From: Saturnia japonica
Lineage: Eukaryota > Arthropoda > Insecta > Lepidoptera > Saturniidae
Reading direction: 5' to 3'
Length of the DNA: 64,000 nt
Assembly: GCA_033032175.1 (NCBI GenBank)
Contig: CM065304.1
Location: 16,678,001-16,742,000, forward strand
Part shown: piece after piece, positions 36,328 through 46,161 of the stretch
Position numbering within the stretch: position 1 is the first letter of the stretch
Layout: each line of letters starts with the position of its first letter
Program-made: the position numbers and the translations under genes
The notes under the pieces: model-generated
What the model was told of the DNA's origin: nothing
Seen by the model: the letters and a program-made list of their open reading frames with translations, nothing else
Databases searched by the model: none

Positions 36328-37405
36328 TTAGGTCGGGGAAAAAGTTTTGTCGCATAAACTTGTTATAAAATTTCTTTGGCTGTATACTATTTGTACCTGG
36401 TTGGTTTTGGTAACATTAAAAATTTAAAAAAAAGTTGTTTCCCGCTATTTTTCATTTGTTTTTCTTTCTGTAAAAATGAGTAAATCTAATTAAGAAATTC
36501 GATACATTTTAAAATAGTATTACAAAAAAGGCAAAAATGCAACTCAAGCAGAGAAAAAAAATTGTGATGTTTATGGACCTAATGCAGTGTCAGTAAGAGT
36601 AGCACAAATTTTGATGTTAAAGATGTACCTCTCTATGGTCGCCCGGTTACGAATAAAATGGACGACATTTTTGAAAAATTGGAGCAAAATTGGCGTATCA
36701 GTAGTTACGATGTAGAAACCTAATGAACCGTGTACTCATTTGCGATTAATTATTGAGATGTAATGAAACCGAGCCGTGTTTGAAGTAATTGATAACTGAC
36801 GATGAAAAGTGGATTACGTACGACGAGAACGTGTGAAAAAGGTTGGCCAGGCTTCACAACTTGGGCTAACTCGAAATAAGGTGATGCTGTGTGTATGGTG
36901 AGACTGGAAGTTTCATTATGAGCTTTTACTGCCCAGCAAAATCATCGATTCGGATCTCTACTACCAACAACTGAGGAGATTAAAGGAAACAGTTGAGAGA
37001 AAGCGGCCGGAAATGATCAACAGGAAGGGTGTGGTCTTTCATCACGATAACGCTAGACCACACACATCTTTAGCCACTCAGCAAAAATTAAGAGAGTTTG
37101 GCTGGGAGGTGTTAGTGCATCCACCATATAGCCCTGACCTTGCACCTTCAGATTTTCACCTCTTTTGGTCTCTTCAGAATTCTTTAGGTTCTGTAAGGTT
37201 AACATCAAGAGAGGATTGCCAAAACTTATTGTCGCGTTTTTTTTATCAGTAGTCTCAAAGTTTTTACAGCAACGGAATCATGTCACTACCTACAAAATGG
37301 CAGAAAGTCATCGAAAAAAATGGGACATATACTGTAAATGAACTTTGAAAAAAAAATGCCTTGAGTTTTCATATAAAAATGCGAAGAAACTTTTTCCCGA
37401 CCTTT
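36328..37405 (+). mobile_element. Mariner element 2, internally deleted
   Basis: The left terminal repeat begins TTAGGTCGGGGAAAAAGTTT and the right end is its imperfect complement, ending GGGAAAAAGT in reverse. TA dinucleotides flank both ends (36326-36327 and 37406-37407). The length of about 1078 bp is short of the usual 1.28 kb, mainly from a deletion around 36720. It belongs to a different mariner subfamily from 4194-4810 and 38894-39789. Confidence 0.9.
36476..37350 (+). pseudogene. Mariner transposase remnant (element 2)
   Basis: The start MSKSN is followed at once by a stop, then EIRYILK, KKGKNATQAE, VYGPNAVSVRVAQ and RPVTNKMDDIFEKLEQNW (DNA-binding half). After a missing stretch, NRVLICD and TDDEKWITY give the first catalytic aspartate. 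The 79-residue open piece (37013-37252) carries FHHDNARPHT and SPDLAPSDFHLF; the last two aspartates are 34 residues apart, the mariner DD34D signature. Several stops and shifts make it inactive. Confidence 0.9.
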
Positions 37406-38893
37406 TACTTTAATATATAAATGCTCATAATAATCATACTTAACTTTATTTTGCACGTAATCCCAGAATCGAATGTATTCATGGCAAGACGCTTCGTACG
37501 TTAATATTTCATTAGTCTCCTTGCGCATGCGTCAACTACGTCTCAAGATCAAACATGTCTATAGTGAGAGACTCCTGAAAGCCAAACGGTTTCTGATTAT
37601 GCTATACTGGAACTTGGTATCTTTGTAGAGTGGAGAACTAAAAGAGTCAGGGATATTACTTACTCTTTCACTGCGAACTGAAAGAGCGACATACAAAAAA
37701 TATGAAGAGCAAAAGAGAAATGGGAAAATGAAAATAAAGAGCTATGGATTTTGTGTCTCTGTCGCTGTGACCGCTTTTTTGGTACTAAAAGCGACACAAT
37801 TGCCAAAGTAATAGAAATCGAGTGTATTGTAACATTTTTTTTTCTGTCATTAAAGTGTTTTGAGCATGGTTTCTTATCATGTAAATTTTAAAAATGATAA
37901 AACTAGTCTAAAATAGTGCTATCTCACACGTGTGTTCTATTTGTCTATTTCCTTTTTCCGAGTATATTTCACTGTTATTGACGCGACAGACTTTTCGGTA
38001 ATATAATTTTGAGTTTTAGACGTAAATCATACATTCGTTTTAAAAGCTCCTATTTAATCACAAGTCATTCTGGAAAGATTTTAGCGACTAATGGAAACGG
38101 ACGTCAGATCATATAATACATATTTATGGATCATCTCTACGTACATGTATACAAGGGTTTATACGCTGTATTTGGATAATTCCAAATACTAGACAATAGA
38201 TTTAGAAAAAAGTTTATTAATGAGATGACTCTGTTGCGTTTAGAAATAACACAAATTATAAATAATTACATTATTATCTTTAGACACGAAATAAAAAAGT
38301 ATGTATAAAAGTGAGTATTTGCAATTTTGTATTTAGATAACATTTCACTGATCGAAGTTTGGTAGCAAAATGATTTTAAAAAATCTGGTTTAAACTGACA
38401 TACCATCTATGCGAAATCGATGCATCTGAGTTTACTATAGCAAAATCCACAGGAAAGACGTCTAGAATTAAAAGGGATCAAATATGTATGGGGTGTGAAT
38501 GTTTCATGAACAACCGGAGCGCTCGAGCGACGGGAGCACCATCGTTCTGCGAGTCAGACAACTAAACTAATACATTAATAATGCGTTTGCTTACAATGCG
38601 CTTTAAATGTAGATGCAGGCATCTCTGTCGCACGCAGTCTCTCCCTCGGTATTCATGAAAAATGTATGTCGACTGATTACACGTTCACCAAGATAATGCT
38701 GAATTCCTGGCCTATGTCCTATGTTATTGACAAACGTTTCATTGATCGCTTTTATGGATCACAAGTGAGTTTTATTGTAACATCTTGTCCTTAATCCATA
38801 TTAAATAGGATCAGCGCAGTATGTTTTCCTCTTCCATTCTCTTCTATCAACTGTTACCTCAGTATCACATTTTATCAATCCAGCGGAATGATA
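37406..38893 (+). other. Unassigned AT-rich stretch
   Basis: No gene or repeat recognised. Confidence 0.4.
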
Positions 38894-39789
38894 TTAGGTC
38901 CTTACATATGAAATTAGCGGTTTGTCGTACTAACCACTTTGATCTGAAATATCTCCTCTTTGGTTAAGAATTCCAAATTTAAATTTATAAATTCATTTAG
39001 CTGATACATTTGTTTAAAAACAGTCATTCGTTTGTTTTTTCCTCATTATTTTTTCCTTTCGCTTCGCTTATTTATCGCACAATGGAAAACATGAAATATC
39101 GGTATATTTAACGAGTACGAGTTCTACCATGGCACCAGTGCTGCAGAAACAGCTCGAAGGACTAATGATGTGTACGGCGCTGGTATCGCAAAAGAAAGCA
39201 CGGTACGTTTTTGTTTTCAACGACGAAAATTGACTCAGAAAAAGTTATGTGTTAGTGTTTGTTGGACTAGCGCCGGTGTCGTTCACTACAGCTTTATAAA
39301 ATCTGGCCAAACGATTACGGCAAATATCTATTGTCAGCAACTGCAAACCATGAAGGAAGAACTAGCTGCTAAATAACCGAGATTGGTCAATCGCTCTAGG
39401 CCACTGCTGCTTCACGACAATGTAAGACCACACACTGCACAACAAACAACCACTAAGTTAGACGATCTAAAATTGAAATGTCTGCGACATTCACCGCACT
39501 CCCCGGACCTTGCTTCAACAGATTACCGTTTTTTCCGGAAGTTGGACAACTCCTTAATGGGAAAAAATTCAACTCCGATGCGGCAGTCCAGACCGCCTTC
39601 AAAGAGTTTATTAATTCTCGCCCTCATGGTTTTTTTTAGTAAAGGGATCAATGAACTACCTATGAGATGGCAAAAGTTCATAGATAACAACCGTGCATAC
39701 TTTGATTAATTAAATATATTTTACACAAAAAAAAAATGGACTTTATATTCCTTCCGTACAAAACGCCAATTTCATATGTATGGACCTAA
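38894..39789 (+). mobile_element. Mariner element 3, internally deleted, both ends present
   Basis: The element starts TTAGGTCCTTACATATG at 38894 and ends CATATGTATGGACCTAA at 39789. TA flanks it at 38892-38893 and 39790-39791. At 896 bp it has lost about 0.4 kb of the normal length. It is the same family as the half element at 4194-4810. Confidence 0.93.
39082..39709 (+). pseudogene. Mariner transposase with large internal deletion
   Basis: ATG at 39082 opens MENMKYR. A frameshift follows, then KESTVRFCFQRR, where the DNA-binding part breaks off. Sequence jumps directly to SVCWTSAGVVHYSFIKSGQT of the catalytic domain, so the linker and first catalytic aspartate are gone. After a stop (AAK, then TAA), a 108-residue frame holds LLHDNVRPHT and SPDLASTDY, with aspartates 34 residues apart, and ends MRWQKFIDNNRAYFD. 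The clean junction suggests one internal deletion. Confidence 0.92.
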
Positions 39790-41654
39790 TATTAATACAG
39801 AATTTATTGGTGATTGAAGCCTGTGCATTATCTTCGGAAGAAAGTCTTTGCTCAATAATCATACATTAACAAACCGGTACTTTATAAGTCAAAGTAAAGT
39901 TGACGTTAGCCTTATTAAATTAAGTTTCTGGGAATACCTAGATCCTCGATGGAAAAGATTATTAACTAATCAATGAGCCAGCATGGGGATTAGTGGCGCT
40001 CGTTCCAGTTTAAAAGAAATACCAAACTTATTAGAGGTGAAACGTTACTTTACGTAGAGGCCCACTCTCATATCCGTATATAAAATGATCTTCAGTAAAA
40101 AGTTTCAGTCCTGTCTTAATCTAATTAACCTACGGCTGCCTTGATAAGCTACACTGGTATATAATTTATTACATTGATACGTAAACGTCCTTTTTCTTAA
40201 AGGTATTCGGTAAATTGTACTAGTATTTTCTTTCTTGTTTTTTAAATGACTAATTTTCGTTTTTTTTCTCTATTAATAACACCAGACGGGCCTCATAAAA
40301 AGTGAATTTAGCCATTGAAAAAACTATAATTTTACGAACAAAATTCATATAGTATGACAATAAATCTTGTTATAAATAGATGTTAAAAAAATGGGTATGA
40401 TTTTAACAATAGCTAAATAAATGCTATTTTAATGCCATAATTAATAAGATTTGTCCCTATTATAATAGCTATATCACCAAAATCGAATCACCTAACAAGA
40501 CAATTATTAACAAAAAAGAAAACCAAGTTCAATAGTTTTCAAGGGTTCCGTTCCCTCCCTGGAGTATCTTCGTATTACAATTGGACTACCATAGAGGTAT
40601 CCCCTAACAAACAAAAAAAAACATCCAAATCGGTTCATAAACAAAGAAGTTATGGCTGAACATATATAATAAAAAAAATACTTACATTAGATTTGAGTAA
40701 ACTTCAACTTTTTTTGAAGTCAGTTAAAAATGTGAATTTGCAATGGCTGATTGCAGCTACAACCTAGCCTAACCAATTCAGTGCGCAACCGAGATTGTCT
40801 ACAATATAAACCATAAGAAATTAGGCTATTTTTATGTGATGATGACAGACATGCCACGATATTTTGATGACAGTGAATTAAGTGATATCAATAGAATTAA
40901 AATGATGACAAAAATATTCGTTGGGAATAGATATTATAATTAGGGGATACATAGGTATTGGTGACGAATATAAATATTGTTGGCATAAAAATTATGATTA
41001 ATAATACTAAATTGTGCTTGCTTTTGGAATATTATTTTTACTTCATTTGAAAAGTTTATATTTTACAATTGGGGCTTACGATACTACTAATATACAATTA
41101 CAATCACTTTTGTTTACATACAAACTTCAATAATCACAAATTAAAAGTAAAAATCAATTTAGCGACTAAGAGCCATTTATTGCTTTGATCTACTACTGCT
41201 GAAAATAAGGTAGGAATCTCAAACAGGCTTTCATAACAATATATTATAATTTTGTCTATTACTGTTTTTATTTATTGTAAAATATAACTGTTTGAATTTA
41301 CTTTAGCAAACTCTTAACATAAAATTTGTATTTTTAGAATTGTGTGGCAAAAGGAAATTTCTTAACAAAATTTCTTACATGCAAACGTGAAAGTTTAAAA
41401 TATTTTTTCGGTTAATTTTATAAAAACCTCCTTTTACTTTTACGTAATTGAATCAAACTAATCTTTGTACTGAGCAGTCGAAGACAACTACTATTAAAAA
41501 GGATGGAATAACCTGGACTAGATTTACAAACATTTGTAAGTTCCAGGTTAACAGAGATAGACAGGTAGATGGGTACAGAAAGATCAGAGCCAGATAAGTC
41601 AAATAAAGCAAAGAAAATAAGTTTAATGTAACTGTCGCACCATCATATTCTCAC
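39790..41654 (+). other. Mostly unassigned; interspersed repeat near 40540-40740
   Basis: 40540-40740 contains TTTTCAAGGGTTCCGTTCCC and the self-complementary AACTTCAACTTTTTTTGAAG, both familiar from lepidopteran repeats. The rest is AT-rich without features. Confidence 0.45.
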
Positions 41655-41836
41655 TAGTAGTATATAATTGTAGATTTTAAAAAGACAACGAGAGTATAAG
41701 TCTGTCTTCTAAGGATCACCCACAATAAGCATTTTTCTCTTTAAAATAATAGGGAGCAGGAGTAGCACGATTTGCTCGTATGCTCGATCGACAGCATTTT
41801 GTAGTCCACCCGAGCGCAACCGCGAGCATAGCTAGG
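41655..41836 (-). repeat. Dispersed repeat, ACTAGCTGTG family, minus copy, head only
   Basis: Read on the minus strand: CTAGCTATGCTCGCGGTTGC, then GTGGACTAC, then AAAAATGCTTATTGTGGGTG, matching the first 180 bases of 28497-29034. Confidence 0.8.
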
Positions 41837-43334
41837 ACATCATATGTTACAACACATTACTTCTTAAAATTTATGTACTAGGAAAATCGTTAACTATTTT
41901 AAATTATTTATTAATAGTTAGTATTGAAACAGCTGGCTTATAATTTAAATATTATTACGAAAGTATTGAGCTCAATTTAAAAGGAAATTTAAAATTGGTT
42001 TGGTCAAGTTCATAAATTCAGCTCCTGCACGCCCTGCATTTTCGAATATTAATTAAGACCACGTTCTAGTTGCATTACGGCCCTCACTTGAATGTACAAG
42101 GATGTATGTATTGATTGTATGTAGGAATAATGAGAAGGCCAACAATAGGAGTTTAAAAAGGGTGAGAAATTAATATTATGTAAGGTTTCTAGTTAATTAA
42201 ACATAAATAGGTGGAACATAGGAGCTTGTTGGGCAACAAACATGTAACTTAACTATATTAAATAAAATATAGATCCGGCCGCCCAAGTCGTCCAACTTAC
42301 ACAAAACTACTGCATATTTTAGTGGATATCCAATGATTTATTCAGTTACCCGGTCTCGCTTGCCTCTACTCAGTGTACATAATACATATACCGTGTTATG
42401 TACTGTTAACAGAAGAGATACGCACTACTTCGATGCCTTGTTTTTATGTTACAGTTTATATTTTAATAAAAAAATCAATTAACTACTTGGTATCTGCATA
42501 AAAATAAAACAAAAATACAATAATGAAATATTGGTCATTACAATATGAAATATATTATCTGCCTATACATAAGAGAATTAATTTGTCTCTTAATTCAAAA
42601 ACATAGTCGCATTCTTTGGTTTACACTATAGCTACTTATTAAGTATTTCATGAAAACTAGTTTGTTGTATTTTGCAACATTCTTAACACAAGATTTTCTC
42701 TAGAAATTATTATTCATATAAATTATTTATAGATTTTTTTCATATGTATAAAATGTAACAATACTAATTGTTAAACTATTTTGTTTTTAATATCATTGTT
42801 TGTCATAGTAATTTTTGTTTCAGGTCCATAATACGATGGCTGTGAGTTTGTTTCATATAATTTACATATTCATATTATCATTGCAGTAAATTTATTATAA
42901 AATATTTTTATATATATAATTTTTTTCGAGATTACTTTAAAAAAATCCCAGGAAAAACTTCAATTCTAAAAAAACTCTAACGTAAATCATTGAACGTGAA
43001 CCAATTGACGTAACTCCGCAAATCACTATAAGGATGAAACACGTATCGGTTGATTCGTTTCTCTCATAAAACACCGGACACCAATCAAGGCGGCGGATTT
43101 GACACTGAAATTGAAATGATAGAGTATAGAGACTACATAACATGTTTCTTCCATTTGAGAACGACAAAACTTGGTAACGAAGTTAAGCTTTTAATTTCAC
43201 GCCTCGTAGTACAATCATGTTGTGAATTTGAAACATGATGTAAATAGAATGACAAAATTTATAAATAATTTAGGTGGTGTACAAATTCATCATTGTGCAT
43301 ATATTTTTTTGTTTGAGTCGAATATCTTCTTCTA
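41837..43334 (+). other. Unassigned AT-rich stretch with a splice-site pair
   Basis: No gene recognised apart from the candidate mini-exon at 42824-42841. Frames near 43050-43330 are short and have no motif. Confidence 0.4.
42824..42841 (+). other. Candidate 18-nt exon
   Basis: A pyrimidine-rich tract ending TTTTTGTTTCAG (to 42823) is followed by GTCCATAATACGATGGCT and then GTGAGT (42842-42847), a strong donor. The length is a multiple of three and includes an ATG. Chance occurrence is quite possible. Confidence 0.25.
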
Positions 43335-43649
43335 TGTCCGTCCCTTATCCCATTTTTTGGGGTCGCGTCTCCTCGCATTTTTTCACCAAGCCAATCTGTC
43401 GTGTTGTCATTTCTGGCAACTGGTCTTTCTTAAGGTCACTCTTTATATTAGACCACGTCGAAAGCGGGCGCCATCTATCTCTCCTTTGTTCTGGTATGTT
43501 CAAAGCCACTTTGACCATATGATTTTCTATACACCTTTGTACATGTCCAAACCATGTGAGGCGGGTTTCGGACATTTTATCTGTGATTGGTGCGACTTTA
43601 AAGCTACCACGTATATATATATATATATAAGGTACTTTATCGAGCCAAG
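43335..43649 (-). pseudogene. RTE-clade LINE ORF2, C-terminal end (distal part)
   Basis: The minus-strand frame contains LDKV, an expanded YIYIYIRG, then SFKVAPITDKMSETRL, WFGHVQR and WRPLSTWSNIKSDLKK, the end block of RTE-type proteins. The repeated YI comes from a TA run (43612-43629) grown inside the coding sequence. Its upstream part continues at 49592-49712, across the inserted Jockey element. Confidence 0.88.
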
Positions 43650-44262
43650 GGAGTTCCGATTTGGTCTTGATCGCGAACGGACGTGTCGCTCCGTTTGTGC
43701 TCTCGACCATCACGTGACTTAATTGTTGCGATCTTATATTTGGAATTTATTTCGAATATATTGTTGCAATAACGACGTAAACCAACTGGTGTCTAACGCT
43801 CGCGTGGTAAACCGCACTTTTCGGTGCGACTTGCTTGTTTTTTATAAATCCACGGTTTTGTGGTCGCTCACTGGATACCTGACGGTGCTAACTAAAGTGA
43901 GCGGGGCGTGACCCGAGCAGCCCGCTGGTTGTCTCCTTCAGAGGCAAACAGCCAGACTCGGACGGGCCTGGGAATCTAGGCCTTTGCGGTTATCGCATAG
44001 TCTTGCCCCAGGTGTCTCCTGCCAAACCTTCCGATCCTGCACACTCCATCCCCGGGAACCTGTTTGGGCCTAGCCCGGTTTAATTACCGGTCTGCGTCCT
44101 CGGCCCCGGGCTTGTTAGGGCTCCTTAGGGTTGATAGGTCCTTCCTGTGTGTCATTGCACCTTGACCACAGGTCTCTTGCCGACTCCGATAGTCTTTTTA
44201 AGTTTTTGGCGCACCCCCCTGCCCCTAAGGCAGGGAGGCCTTTAATTTAAAATAAAATAAAA
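43650..44262 (+). promoter_or_regulatory. 5' UTR with presumed internal promoter
   Basis: Jockey-type elements lack an upstream promoter and start transcription from their first bases; this leader (starting GGAGTTCCGATTTGG) is assumed to do so. No specific promoter element was identified by eye. Confidence 0.5.
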
Positions 44263-46152
44263 ATGTCCCATTGTCCTCCCTCTTCTGCCGTCATGGCAAA
44301 TAACGTTACCGACCTGGCCACTTGCATAGGCAAGTTGCAAGCCAGGATGAAAGCGCTGGAATTTCAATACCAGCGCTATCAAAATTTCGTCGTATTACGG
44401 TGTCCCTCTCTAGACGAGGAATACCGTAATCTACCTGAGAACGCCTGCGTGCGTCGCACCGCTGCGACCGCGACCCGTCATGAGGCCGTTTCAGGTAGCG
44501 AGGCGGCCGCTTCAGGTAGCAAGGCGGCCGATGACGTCACGGCCGCGACCGTTATACCGACTGGCGCCGCGCCAGTCGGCGCCGCGCCCAAACGTCTCAC
44601 GCGCAGCGCTGCGCGTCCGTCCGCCGCGTCATCCGGGGCCGTGGCCACGCCTACGGCCACGCACCCTGTCCCGACTAGCCAATCGCGCGGGTCAAGCCCC
44701 GCCTCCGTCAGGCGAGGGCCGCGTAATTCGCGGTCACAATCTAGGGTTGCTAAAAATAGCCCGTACGTCCGTCCCGCGCGATCCACGGAAACCGCGGTAA
44801 AAACCACTAATTCTTTTTCGGCCCTTCCGGTCGAATTAGTTTCGCCCGCGGGTCCGGATGCATCTCCGGAGATGGATACTGAGAATGACGGCTTCACCGT
44901 AGTCGCGTCGCGTAAGCGAACGGCGCGTAGCAGTCCGACTGCTCAACCGGCGCCTAAAGTTAAAGTTAATGCAGTAGTCAGGGGCGCCGTCGCCCCTGCG
45001 TCCTCCCAGCTCCCCGCGCCCGCCGGCGGGAAAAAAGAGCGTGCCCCACCTCCAATTATAATCCGGGACAAGGCGGCCTGGATGGGAGTCTGCAATGAGA
45101 TGCGCAGACTCAAACTCGAGTACCACAAGGCTAGAAATATAGTCAACGGGATCTCTATTTCGGTGAGTTCTTCGGAAACTCACCGTAAACTCACCACCCT
45201 CCTCCGGCAGAAAGGTCTGCAATTTTATACGTATTCCCTCGCGGAGGAGCGCGTCCTCCGAGTGGTCATCCGCCGCATTCCGGTGGAGCTCGACCCGTCA
45301 GAGGTGTGCTCCTCGCTCAAGGAGCAAAGTTATCCCATCCGGGAAGTACACCGGATGTACAGTAAAGATAAGCGGCCACTACAAATGGTAGTGGCCATAT
45401 TGGACCTTTCCCCCGAGGGAAAGGCCATCTTCCAGCTAGAGACGGTGTGCGGGCTCTCCGGGATTAACGTGGAGCCCCCATACAAAAACCACCAGCCTGC
45501 GCAGTGCCACAACTGCCAGCTGTACGGGCACGCTGCCCGTAACTGTCATTCTCGTCCGCGGTGCGTAAAGTGCCGAGAGGACCACCCCACACGGGAGTGC
45601 ACGCGCGAGCGTGACTCCGTCGTCCCCCCGAGCTGCGTGTTATGCGGGGAGGAGGGACATCCCGCGAATTATCGCGGTTGCCCCAAGGCCCCGCGTACCA
45701 CGCGGCCACGTACACAGAGGCAGGCGGCCCCCCGGGCGGCGCCCCCCGCCTCAGCCATCAAAGCGCAACCCCTGCTGGCGTCAGGGGAATTTCCCGCGCT
45801 GCCGGTCCCGCGCCAGCTCCCGGCCGCCGCCGGCCCCTCCGCACCCCGCGTGGTGCAACCGCAACCCGTGCGTTCATCGCAGAACGCATGGGGCCCCCGC
45901 TGCCCCAATCCACAGCCCCTTATGGCTATGGATATTCCCGCGCCCCGCGCTCCTGCGCCCCGCGCGCCCACTAACACTGTCGTCAATAGTAACGACCTAA
46001 TGATACTGCTCACCCGCGAGCACGATATCCGCGAGCTCATCGAATACAACGACCATTTGGAGCGCTTCGGTCTCATCAAGACCGCTTGCGCGTTCCCCCG
46101 CCTCGTAGAGACACTACAACGTCTCGATCGCGAGGCGAGTAATAAAAATTAG
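44263..46152 (+). CDS. Jockey ORF1: gag-like nucleic-acid-binding protein, 629 aa
   Basis: The protein begins MSHCPPSSAVMANNV. A long low-complexity N-terminal half rich in Ala, Pro, Ser and Arg (about residues 60-270) is followed by a conserved gag-like domain (about 270-410, e.g. RRIPVELDPSEVCSSL). Three CCHC zinc knuckles lie at about residues 415-428 (CHNCQLYGHAARNC), 434-446 (CVKCREDHPTREC) and 458-473 (CVLCGEEGHPANYRGC). This layout is that of Jockey ORF1 proteins, which package element RNA and may direct it within the cell. The frame is fully open; its stop lies 9 bases before the ORF2 start, so ORF2 is probably translated from the same RNA. Many overlapping frames in this GC-rich stretch are shadows. 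Confidence 0.96.
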   Translation: MSHCPPSSAVMANNVTDLATCIGKLQARMKALEFQYQRYQNFVVLRCPSLDEEYRNLPENACVRRTAATATRHEAVSGSEAAASGSKAADDVTAATVIPTGAAPVGAAPKRLTRSAARPSAASSGAVATPTATHPVPTSQSRGSSPASVRRGPRNSRSQSRVAKNSPYVRPARSTETAVKTTNSFSALPVELVSPAGPDASPEMDTENDGFTVVASRKRTARSSPTAQPAPKVKVNAVVRGAVAPASSQLPAPAGGKKERAPPPIIIRDKAAWMGVCNEMRRLKLEYHKARNIVNGISISVSSSETHRKLTTLLRQKGLQFYTYSLAEERVLRVVIRRIPVELDPSEVCSSLKEQSYPIREVHRMYSKDKRPLQMVVAILDLSPEGKAIFQLETVCGLSGINVEPPYKNHQPAQCHNCQLYGHAARNCHSRPRCVKCREDHPTRECTRERDSVVPPSCVLCGEEGHPANYRGCPKAPRTTRPRTQRQAAPRAAPPASAIKAQPLLASGEFPALPVPRQLPAAAGPSAPRVVQPQPVRSSQNAWGPRCPNPQPLMAMDIPAPRAPAPRAPTNTVVNSNDLMILLTREHDIRELIEYNDHLERFGLIKTACAFPRLVETLQRLDREASNKN

Positions 46153-46161
46153 GGCCTTTCA

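Noticed and set aside
44478..46079. Many frames of 80-139 codons on both strands
   Set aside because: Shadows of the GC-rich, low-complexity Jockey ORF1; composition alone keeps them open.
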